Below are positions 57,239 to 64,000 of a DNA stretch of 64,000 bases, one piece after another (the stretch's first letter is position 1; each line of letters begins with the position of its first letter). A program made the translations under genes and the position numbers. A model generated the notes under the pieces. That model was not told the DNA's origin. It did not search any database and was given only the letters and a program-made list of their open reading frames with translations. Source of the DNA: JANMDU01 sp031418715 (GTDB lineage: Bacteria; Pseudomonadota; Gammaproteobacteria; Burkholderiales; Burkholderiaceae_C); the NCBI GenBank assembly GCA_031418715.1, contig JANOJL010000067.1, forward strand, positions 62,001 to 126,000, given 5' to 3'.

Positions 57239-58323
57239 CAGTTCAAGCGTTTGCCATCCGTAGCAAACAGGTGGAGAAGATCGGGGTCCGCACGGAGTGC
57301 AACGGTTTGACCCATCGTCAATGGGGCATTGCCTTCTACTTTGACCACGATCGCCTGCTCATTGTCTCCGATGGTGCGCACATGCACATAGGTTTCGCTG
57401 CCCAAGCGCTCAATCAACATCACTTTCGCCGTTGGCAAACCATCTTGCGGCGCAAGGATCTGCAAATGCTCGGGGCGAGCGCCAACAGTGAGCCTTTGAT
57501 TGCTTGGCCATTCTGTGCCGCCCGCAAGAAGCCACGCACCACCGCCCGGCCAATTGAGCTGAGCCTCTCCGCTAGCAGATCGCTCTAGCTCCACGGCCAC
57601 CAAATTCATCTTGGGCGAACCGATGAAGCCCGCTACAAATAAATTCGCTGGCCGCTCATACAACTCCAAAGGTTTACCGACTTGCTCGATACGCCCGTCT
57701 TTGAGCACCACGATTTTGTCGGCCAAGGTCATCGCTTCCACTTGATCATGTGTGACATAGACCACGGTCGTATTGAGCTGCGATTTAATACGCGCCAACT
57801 CATAGCGCATTTCCACGCGAAGCGCCGCATCCAGATTAGACAGGGGCTCATCAAACAGAAACATTTTCGGATCTCGCACAATCGCTCGGCCAATCGCCAC
57901 ACGCTGGCGCTGGCCACCCGAGAGCTCTTTGGGGCGGCGCTTAAGAAGATGCTCAATCTGAAGGGTCTTGGCGGCCTTGGCCACTTTAGTTTTGATCTCT
58001 GCCTGATCAACCTTCGCGATCTTGAGACCAAATCCCATGTTTTCTTCCACTGTCATGTGCGGATACAAAGCATAGGATTGAAAAACCATGGCCATGCCGC
58101 GCTTGGATGGCATGCTGTCGGTGATGTCTTGATCATCCAGTGTAATTTCTCCATCATCACACTCTTCCAAACCTGCGATCAGGCGAAGCAGGGTTGATTT
58201 ACCGCAGCCCGATGGCCCGACAAAGACGCAAAACTCACCGTGCTCAACCGTTAGATCAATGCCGTGAATGATGGGCGTTTCGTTGAAGGCTTTTGTGATT
58301 TTTGCTAACTTAAGCTGCGCCAT
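57238..58323 (-). CDS. Sugar ABC transporter ATPase (MalK/UgpC type)
   Basis: 361 residues: Walker A GPSGCGKST (about 38-46), Q-loop FQSYALYPHMTV, signature LSGGQRQR, Walker B FLFDEPLSNLD and H-loop VTHDQ, then a C-terminal TOBE/MalK regulatory domain (TVGARPEHL). It energises the MalFG-type permeases encoded upstream in the same operon. The ATG at 58323 overlaps the preceding gene by 14 bases; the frame's extension to 58413 is antisense-like and rejected. Confidence 0.93.
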   Translation of the reverse strand: MAQLKLAKITKAFNETPIIHGIDLTVEHGEFCVFVGPSGCGKSTLLRLIAGLEECDDGEITLDDQDITDSMPSKRGMAMVFQSYALYPHMTVEENMGFGLKIAKVDQAEIKTKVAKAAKTLQIEHLLKRRPKELSGGQRQRVAIGRAIVRDPKMFLFDEPLSNLDAALRVEMRYELARIKSQLNTTVVYVTHDQVEAMTLADKIVVLKDGRIEQVGKPLELYERPANLFVAGFIGSPKMNLVAVELERSASGEAQLNWPGGGAWLLAGGTEWPSNQRLTVGARPEHLQILAPQDGLPTAKVMLIERLGSETYVHVRTIGDNEQAIVVKVEGNAPLTMGQTVALRADPDLLHLFATDGKRLN

Positions 58324-59269
58324 GAGCAACCTCTTTGTCAGTTTGAACACACGAACGCACCACGGATTCTGGCAGCAACAGATCACCGATGTCCTTGAGG
58401 AAGGCGTCGACATCCATTTGATCCGTGCTGTCTAAGCGCGGGCCCGTAGCACGTTGCCCCATGGTTTGGATCAAGCCACGGCTGTAGAGCACATATTTGG
58501 TGAGTGACCAACGGAACACGGCTTGAATATTCAGAATCGGCAGCATGCGCGTGAAAAGCGCTTGCACCGCTTGCGTATCCCCTTTGCGATGTGCTTTAAA
58601 GAGAGCCACATGCACCTCGGCCAACTCGATGGCCGGCATCGTGCCACACGCGCCGCGGCGCAGCTCGTCCGTGATGTAGCGCCCGCCCGCCCCACCAAAC
58701 ACGCCTTGCAAATTCGTTGGCGCTGCTGCCAGCAAAGCGCTCAAGCGCTGACCACTGGGCAGCGCCTCTTCTTTCACATAGTTCACCGCCGGCACATTGC
58801 TCACAATGTCCAGCACAAGGCTCGGCTCCAAGCCTGCGCCAACAGGCGGTGGTACGTTTTGCAGCATGATCGCCAAGCTAGGAGCTGCCGCTGCAATGGC
58901 CGAAAAGTGTGCGATCTGTTGCGCCATGTTCAGTCCCGCTGGCGCGGCCACCATCAGCGCCGCTGCACCTAAGGCGCTCGCTTGGCGAGCAATTTGCTGG
59001 CTGATTGCTGAATCCGAGCTGGTAGCGCCAATGATCACCGACACTTTTCCGTCAACTTCTTCCATCACCAATTTCGTGAGTTGCAAGCGCTCTTCTAAGC
59101 TCAGTTGCGCAAACTCGCTGGCCACGCCAGGAAAAGTCATTCCATCCACGCCTACTTTCACAAGATAGCGAATCAAGTTGCGCAGTGATGCTGTATCCAC
59201 GCTACCATCTTCAAGGAAAGGCGTAGGCAAGACAGGGAAGACACCTGTAAGTTTTTTATCTGTTTTCAT
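58310..59269 (-). CDS. DapA-superfamily aldolase/dehydratase
   Basis: 319 residues of the dihydrodipicolinate synthase superfamily TIM barrel: GVFPVLPTPFLEDGSVD, GVASEFAQLSLEER and Schiff-base lysine in NYVKEEALPS. The usual YNxP tyrosine segment reads MLQNVPPPVG, so the DapA catalytic tyrosine is missing, as in some keto-deoxy sugar-acid dehydratases such as L-2-keto-3-deoxyarabonate dehydratase. Lysine synthesis is therefore unlikely; it should act on a 2-keto-3-deoxy acid in this operon. Start ATG at 59269. Confidence 0.85.
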   Translation of the reverse strand: MKTDKKLTGVFPVLPTPFLEDGSVDTASLRNLIRYLVKVGVDGMTFPGVASEFAQLSLEERLQLTKLVMEEVDGKVSVIIGATSSDSAISQQIARQASALGAAALMVAAPAGLNMAQQIAHFSAIAAAAPSLAIMLQNVPPPVGAGLEPSLVLDIVSNVPAVNYVKEEALPSGQRLSALLAAAPTNLQGVFGGAGGRYITDELRRGACGTMPAIELAEVHVALFKAHRKGDTQAVQALFTRMLPILNIQAVFRWSLTKYVLYSRGLIQTMGQRATGPRLDSTDQMDVDAFLKDIGDLLLPESVVRSCVQTDKEVAHGAA

Positions 59270-59280
59270 AGATTCGATGC

Positions 59281-60123
59281 TCAGGACTTCACAGCGCCAG
59301 CTGTGAGACCTTGGATGAAGAAACGTTGAAGAAACGAAAAGCCAATCACCACTGGCAGAGAGCTGATAATAGAGGCGGCCATTGCGCCACCCCAATCGCT
59401 TTTGCTCTCACCCATGTAATTGAGCAACAGGCCAGGCCCCACCGTGCGCAACTCAGGTACGGTGATCAAAGTGAGCGAAAAAAGCAGATCATTCCAAGCC
59501 CACATGAAGGAATACAGCCCAACAGTGACCAAGGCTGGCATGGCTAAGGGCAGAACGATACGATGCAAGATATACAGCTCGCCAGCACCATCTGCCCTCG
59601 CCGCTTCAATGATTTCCGAGGGAATATTGATGAAATAGCTGTAGAGCATGTAGGTGCCACTGGGCAACGCCAAAATGATGTACGAGATGATCAGTCCGAG
59701 TCTTGAGTTGAGCAAGCCCAAAGACTGCAGCAGCGGATACAGGCTGATCAGCAACATGGCAAAAGGAAACATCTGCGCTGAGAGCATCAGGAACATCAAA
59801 GCCTTACGTCCCCGGTAGCGGAACTTGGCAAAACTGTAGGCGGCGTAAGTGGCCAAGGTCACCGTCAGAATCGCGCCGCCGCCTGCTGTGATCAAACTGT
59901 TCATGAGCTGGGTCGTCATGTCGGATCGTGCAAACAAGGCGGTGTAGTTTTTCAGGGTAGCTTCGTTGGGCAGCAAACTCGGGATGCGGACAAACACCTC
60001 ACCCTCGGGTTTGATGGAAGTCAGAATCATCCATATCAGGGGCAGAAACAAAAATCCCGCGATCAAGACAAAGCTCAGCCAGAAAAAGCCCTTGGTTTTC
60101 CAATCTCTCAGTTGTAGCAGCAT
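59281..60123 (-). CDS. Sugar ABC transporter permease (MalG type)
   Basis: 280 residues with six predicted transmembrane helices. The permease EAA motif is EIIEAARADGAGELYILHRI followed by VLPLAMP. It starts MLLQLRDWKTKGFF, ATG at 60123 overlapping the MalF stop (TGATG). It forms the channel with the MalF partner and the MalK ATPase. Confidence 0.92.
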   Translation of the reverse strand: MLLQLRDWKTKGFFWLSFVLIAGFLFLPLIWMILTSIKPEGEVFVRIPSLLPNEATLKNYTALFARSDMTTQLMNSLITAGGGAILTVTLATYAAYSFAKFRYRGRKALMFLMLSAQMFPFAMLLISLYPLLQSLGLLNSRLGLIISYIILALPSGTYMLYSYFINIPSEIIEAARADGAGELYILHRIVLPLAMPALVTVGLYSFMWAWNDLLFSLTLITVPELRTVGPGLLLNYMGESKSDWGGAMAASIISSLPVVIGFSFLQRFFIQGLTAGAVKS

Positions 60124-61043
60124 CACTGCTCCCTCTTGAACAAAATTCGCAGATACAAGCCAGCAGGAATTGCCATGGTGATGAACCACAGCACACCCAC
60201 CGCGCATGCCGTACCCAGATCCCAGTTCTGAAAAGCCTGTTTATAGACTTCGATCGACAGCACGGTGGTGGCCTTGATCGGCCCGCCTTGGGTCAGCGCA
60301 TAAATCACATCAAACACTTGCAAATTGCCCATCGCGCCCAGCACTGTGACGACAATCATGGTGGGCGCTAAATGTGGCAACACCACATAGCGCATCACAC
60401 CCGCGTTCTCACAACCATCCACCCGCGCCGCATCGACTTGATCCTGCGACACGCCTTGCAAACCCGCCAAGAAAAAAGCCATGAAGAGCGGCACGGACAA
60501 CCAAGCCTTGGTCACGATCACCGCCGCCATCGCGCCCGACTGTTCGGCCAACCATGCCACTGGTTCTTGAATCACGCCTGATTTGATCAAGATGGCATTG
60601 AATACGCCGTATTGGCCATTGAAAATCCATGCGGCCAAAAATGCCGTCACTGTGGTGGGAAGTACCCACGGCAAAAGAGATGCAGCCCTTAGAAAGCCTC
60701 TTCCAATAAATGCCTGATTCATGATCAGCGCCCAGGCCAAGCCAAGAATGAAGGTGATGCCCGTGGTAATTACGACAAAGACCAAGGTATTGAGCCAAAT
60801 CACCAGCATGTCTTTGTCGGTCAGTAGCTTGGCGAAGTTAGCAAAGCCCACATACTTGGGCGCATCCATATCAATCGTGTACTTGAAAAACGCCAAGCCA
60901 AACGATTGAATGAACGGCCACAAAATCACGCATGCGAACGCAATCAATGCTGGGGTTAAGAGCAATAGCCCGGTTCGACGTTCGTGGCGTTTCAGACCCC
61001 CTTTTTTTCTTATGTTTGCTGGCATTGCCGCAGACGCACTCAA
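60123..61043 (-). CDS. Sugar ABC transporter permease (MalF type)
   Basis: 306 residues with six predicted transmembrane helices and an EAA-like loop VDAARVDGCENAGVMRYVVL followed by PHLAP. The start is probably the TTG at 61043, which has aaggag nine bases upstream; an ATG at 61025 is the alternative. Partner of the MalG-type permease. Confidence 0.92.
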   Translation of the reverse strand: MSASAAMPANIRKKGGLKRHERRTGLLLLTPALIAFACVILWPFIQSFGLAFFKYTIDMDAPKYVGFANFAKLLTDKDMLVIWLNTLVFVVITTGITFILGLAWALIMNQAFIGRGFLRAASLLPWVLPTTVTAFLAAWIFNGQYGVFNAILIKSGVIQEPVAWLAEQSGAMAAVIVTKAWLSVPLFMAFFLAGLQGVSQDQVDAARVDGCENAGVMRYVVLPHLAPTMIVVTVLGAMGNLQVFDVIYALTQGGPIKATTVLSIEVYKQAFQNWDLGTACAVGVLWFITMAIPAGLYLRILFKREQ

Positions 61044-61070
61044 GATATCTTGCTCCTTGTTTGGATGGCT

Positions 61071-62072
61071 TTACTCAGGCTTGATGCCAGCCTCTTGGAT
61101 GATCTTTTTGTACATCTCCAATTCTTTGGTCATGAAGGCCTGAAACTCTGCTGGGCTGCTGCCAGCACGCACGATTCCCTTGTCTTGAAATTTGGTTTGT
61201 GCCTCAGGCGTGCGCAAGAAGGCTCTCACCTCCTGAGAGATTTTGTTCACTATCGCAGGCGGCGTTCCTGCGGGCGTGAGGAGCCCATGCCAAGGCTTCA
61301 TCTCAAAGCCTGCGACCTGATCGCTCAGCAGGGGCAAGTCAGGTGCAAAAAACGCTTTTTCCGAGCCAGCGACAGCCAACGCACGGAGTTTGCCGGCCTG
61401 CACTTGCGGCCAGCTCGTGGTCGCCGCATCCATGGCCACCACCACCTGGCCGCCGAGCAAATCCGTCATCATCGGCGCCGATCCTTTGTAGGGCACATGC
61501 AGCATCTTTGTGCCTGTTTTTTGCAGGAATAGCTCCATGGCAATGTGCAAAGATGTGCCCGCACCTGATGAGCCATACGCGAGCTTGCCGGGGTTGGCTT
61601 TGAGGTAAGCGATGAACTCGGGCAAGGTTTTGGCTGGCACTTTTTCAGCGTTGACCACAAGCACTAAGGGCGTGACACCGATCATCGTGACCGGTGAAAA
61701 ATCTGCCACAGGCTGATAGGTGAACTGCCCCGGCTGCAAGGCCGGATTGATCGCATTCGCAGCGATATTGCCCATGCCTATCGTGTAGCCATCATTGGGC
61801 GCTTTCGCCAGCAGGCCAACGCCCAGCGCTGAACCAGCGCCAGGTTTGTTATCGATCACCACGGGTTGCCCCCATTTGCTTTGCAAATGCTCAGCAATCA
61901 ATCGACCCATGGCATCAGCGGCGCCACCCGGCGCAAACGGCACGATCATTCGAATCGGTTTGTTCGGATACGTTGCCGCATCCTGTGCAGAAACCACCAC
62001 AGGCAGGCCTGCAAAGGCCATCCAAGTACACAACGAGACGAGTATTTTTCGCTTAGTAGATACAGTTTTCAT
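61071..62072 (-). CDS. TTT-family periplasmic receptor (Bug/TctC) within a sugar ABC operon
   Basis: 333 residues: signal peptide to about VVSAQ, then YPNKPIRMIVPFAPGGAADA, VVIDNKPGAGSALGVGLLAK and LAYGSSGAGTSLHIAMELF. It would bind an acidic ligand for a TctAB permease, but none is present. Its location between the ABC binding protein and permease genes suggests that the acid form of the same sugar is also captured. The ATG at 62072 has gaggt upstream. Confidence 0.88.
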   Translation of the reverse strand: MKTVSTKRKILVSLCTWMAFAGLPVVVSAQDAATYPNKPIRMIVPFAPGGAADAMGRLIAEHLQSKWGQPVVIDNKPGAGSALGVGLLAKAPNDGYTIGMGNIAANAINPALQPGQFTYQPVADFSPVTMIGVTPLVLVVNAEKVPAKTLPEFIAYLKANPGKLAYGSSGAGTSLHIAMELFLQKTGTKMLHVPYKGSAPMMTDLLGGQVVVAMDAATTSWPQVQAGKLRALAVAGSEKAFFAPDLPLLSDQVAGFEMKPWHGLLTPAGTPPAIVNKISQEVRAFLRTPEAQTKFQDKGIVRAGSSPAEFQAFMTKELEMYKKIIQEAGIKPE

Positions 62073-62098
62073 GATGACCTCGCAGGTAGGAAATTCGA

Positions 62099-63382
62099 TC
62101 AACTCTTGGGAAGCTCAGCGATTTTGGCCTCCATGCGCTTGCCCATGCTCTCTATCGCGGCCTGCGCTGTCTTTTGACCCAGCAAGGCTGACTGCACTTC
62201 TTCACCCAGAATCGTGGTGAGGTCTGCCGAGTTCGCCCACATCGCTATTTCATCTTTGAGCGCAGACTTGGCCGCTCTCGTCCAGGTGCTCACATAGGCA
62301 TCCGAAGACAGCTGCGACAGAGCGCTGCCCATGACCGGGAACAAACCCTGCTCTTTGAAATACAGCATCTGGCTATTCGCATTCATGGCCAAATGGCTGA
62401 TGAACTTGGCTTGCGCTGACTCCGCATTCGGCACGGCGGCGCCTGCTGTGCCAAACATGCAAAGCAAATGACTCCATGCAAAGGCGCGCGGCGTATCGCC
62501 AGCGCGCACCACGGGTGTGGCCATGGCAATCACGTTCGAATCGAACGCTGCGCCTTTGCCAGAATTGTTCCGAGCAAATCCACGCGCGAGTGGTGCATCG
62601 TTGTAGAAGCCGGTTTGATTTTGCGCATACATGCGGCGCGAATCGGGGCGGTCAATGTCTTTCGCAGCCAGGCCTTCTTTCACGAGCTCTGTCATGAAAT
62701 TCAAAGCGCGAACGCCCGCAGCAGAGTTCACAGTCACTTTGCCACTGTCATCAAACAATTCGCCGCCAAAAGTCCACAGCCAAGTTTGGAACTCTGGGCT
62801 CAGAGAGTTGTTGTTCTTGGTCATCATGGCGTAGGGCACGGCTGTTGGCTGAGTTCGCTTGATGGCGCGCAAGGCAGTGAGGAATGCGTCGATCGTGGCA
62901 GGCGCGGTATTGATACCCGCATCACTCATCACCTTGGCATTGGCCACCATGCCAATCGAGCCTGCCGTCCATGGCACGCCCAGTTGCTTACCGCGAAACT
63001 CGCCGAATTTCAGAATCTCTGGACTGATCTGCTTTTCCAGCGTGCCCTTGCCAAACACCTGATTCATGTCCAGCATACGGTTGGTTGTGGCGAACTGGGG
63101 TAGCCAACGCTCGGTGAGTTGCACCACATCCAAGGGCTGGCCTGAGCGCAAGCGCAGCAAGACGTTTTGCTGCATCTGGGCGAAGGGGAAGCCCACCACG
63201 TCCAGCTTCACATCGGCCTGCTCTTTGCGATAACCATCAAACATGGCTGTGAGTGTGGGCTTGCTGGCTGCTTCGTCTTGAGACCAACCCACATAAGTCA
63301 CGCTCTTGCTCTGAGCCTGCGCCATGCTGGCGCCCAAGACCGAAAGCCCTGCACCGAATTGAACAAATTGCCTACGATCCAT
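62099..63382 (-). CDS. Sugar ABC transporter substrate-binding protein
   Basis: 427 residues. A twin-arginine-like signal (MDRRQFVQFGAGLSVLGA...AQA) precedes a type 1 extracellular solute-binding fold (DVVQLTERWLPQFATTNRML, GVPWTAGSIGMVANAKVM, FAWSHLLCMF). First gene of the sugar operon, with taggagactgac just before the ATG. The substrate is probably a mono- or disaccharide or sugar acid; identity not readable. Confidence 0.9.
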   Translation of the reverse strand: MDRRQFVQFGAGLSVLGASMAQAQSKSVTYVGWSQDEAASKPTLTAMFDGYRKEQADVKLDVVGFPFAQMQQNVLLRLRSGQPLDVVQLTERWLPQFATTNRMLDMNQVFGKGTLEKQISPEILKFGEFRGKQLGVPWTAGSIGMVANAKVMSDAGINTAPATIDAFLTALRAIKRTQPTAVPYAMMTKNNNSLSPEFQTWLWTFGGELFDDSGKVTVNSAAGVRALNFMTELVKEGLAAKDIDRPDSRRMYAQNQTGFYNDAPLARGFARNNSGKGAAFDSNVIAMATPVVRAGDTPRAFAWSHLLCMFGTAGAAVPNAESAQAKFISHLAMNANSQMLYFKEQGLFPVMGSALSQLSSDAYVSTWTRAAKSALKDEIAMWANSADLTTILGEEVQSALLGQKTAQAAIESMGKRMEAKIAELPKS

Positions 63383-63455
63383 GTCAGTCTCCTAAAAGTT
63401 TCATTGAAAGGAACAAATTTAATGCTAAGTGATTATGTGACCCGTTCAAATTCCA

Positions 63456-63479
63456 TTCATTGGGAATATCCCTAATGAA
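63456..63479. promoter_or_regulatory. Palindromic operator candidate for the IclR regulator
   Basis: ttcattgggaat facing atccctaatgaa matches as an inverted repeat at 10 of 12 positions. A related half-site, ttcattggaaaatacc, lies at 63517-63532. Both are in the divergent region between the sugar operon and the IclR gene. Confidence 0.6.
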
Positions 63480-63552
63480 ATCGCGATTTACGCCATAAAA
63501 GTCGCTTTATGATCTGTTCATTGGAAAATACCTCGTGAGCCTCGCCCGTCAA

Positions 63553-64000
63553 ATGGAACCATTAGCGCCACAACAAGAGCAAGCGATGAGCACACCTGGG
63601 CAGGGCGTTTTGGAAAAAGCCATGGGCTTGCTCAATATTGTGTCGGCCACGCGCAGCCCGATGACCTTTACTGCGCTGCTCAATGCTTCCGACCTGCCGA
63701 AAGCCACGCTGCACCGCACCCTGTCCACCTTGACGCGCGAAGGCCTGCTGCGGCACGACGCCTACACCCGCACCTATCGCCTTGGTTTTCGCCTGCTGGA
63801 GCTGGCGCACGAGGTGTGGAGTGATTTTGATCTGCGTGTTGCGGCGCAGGACGAAATGGTGCGTCTGCGCAACAAGCTAGGGGTAGGTATTCAGCTGGCA
63901 GTGTTGAGTAACGACCATGTGGTGCTCATAGCCAATGAAGACAGTAAAAAATCCATGGTGGACACCTCTCAGGTCGGCGTCCGCCTGCCGATTCACGCCA
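63553..64000 (+). CDS. IclR-family transcriptional regulator (3' end outside window)
   Basis: About 149 N-terminal residues are visible. The winged-helix IclR DNA-binding domain is VLEKAMGLLNIVSATRSPMT, FTALLNASDLPKATLHRTLS and RTYRLGFRLLELAHE, followed by the start of the ligand domain (RNKLGVGIQLAVLSNDHVVL). It is divergent from the sugar operon and is its likely regulator. The start is uncertain: ATG 63553, GTG 63535 or ATG 63586 are all in frame. Confidence 0.88.
   Translation, partial: MEPLAPQQEQAMSTPGQGVLEKAMGLLNIVSATRSPMTFTALLNASDLPKATLHRTLSTLTREGLLRHDAYTRTYRLGFRLLELAHEVWSDFDLRVAAQDEMVRLRNKLGVGIQLAVLSNDHVVLIANEDSKKSMVDTSQVGVRLPIHA

Noticed and set aside
58310..59269. Annotation as true dihydrodipicolinate synthase (dapA)
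   Set aside because: The YNxP tyrosine segment is missing and the gene is inside a sugar-acid operon.

Overview
The window looks like a chromosome segment from a betaproteobacterium of the order Burkholderiales, most likely Comamonadaceae or a close relative. The reasons are: several stand-alone Bug/TctC-type tripartite tricarboxylate transporter (TTT) receptors; an ahcY-tlyA-metF operon under an S-adenosylhomocysteine riboswitch; a double-length UvrA of the kind I associate with Comamonadaceae; uvrC next to pgsA; and an abundant ~60-bp interspersed repeat of a type known from these genomes. Coding density is high, no intergenic gap reaches 300 bases, and I see no IS element, prophage or CRISPR array.

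Layout. 1-5.7 kb: an ABC permease/ATPase pair behind msrA, a CoxE-type VWA protein, a 7TM-DISM membrane signalling protein with a degenerate GGDEF domain, tRNA-Arg(CCU) and a DUF1232 protein. 5.8-6.9 kb: a periplasmic ferric-iron binding protein behind a Fur box. 6.9-14.6 kb: a catabolic island with a GntR/UTRA regulator and an IMPase-family phosphatase on one strand. Divergent from them are sulfolactate sulfo-lyase-like suyA and suyB, two sulfolactate dehydrogenase-like genes (slcC, comC), a TTT receptor and a PfkB kinase that resembles the sulfofructose kinase YihV. 14.7-19.9 kb: a glycine-zipper lipoprotein, another TTT receptor, TatD, a hypoxanthine-DNA glycosylase, a spermidine-synthase-like protein and a GspE/PilB ATPase. 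19.9-25.9 kb: the methyl cycle (metF, tlyA, ahcY), then prfC and a HAD phosphatase. 26.0-31.8 kb: the 1904-residue tandem UvrA. 32-38 kb: small unknowns, an ActP-like symporter pair, a TPR protein, a 2-hydroxychromene-2-carboxylate isomerase, DUF1289 and YbaK.

38.0-47.9 kb is one long minus-strand leucine/isovalerate operon (liuB, liuC, liuD, liuE homologues) headed by a perfect 22-bp palindrome that fits a LiuR site. Interleaved with the pathway genes are a DinB protein, a secreted alpha/beta hydrolase, a DUF4126 protein, a small membrane protein and an M14 carboxypeptidase. 48-52.9 kb: a crotonase, uvrC, a TonB-like lipoprotein, pgsA and a DMT exporter. 52.9-63.4 kb is a minus-strand sugar/sugar-acid operon: ABC sugar transporter (binding protein, two permeases, MalK-type ATPase), TTT receptor, DapA-superfamily protein, two enolase-superfamily enzymes, a DgoK-type kinase and an SDR dehydrogenase. 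A divergent IclR regulator is cut by the window end.

The most striking non-gene feature is the ~60-bp repeat family. I count 16 copies. Several lie in frame inside conserved housekeeping genes (uvrC, the two carboxylase subunits, tlyA, tatD, a DNA glycosylase, a HAD phosphatase), one codes for the linker joining the two halves of UvrA, and one supplies the start codon of the ABC permease. Three intergenic gaps also carry GCGCAAAA-type periodic inverted repeats.
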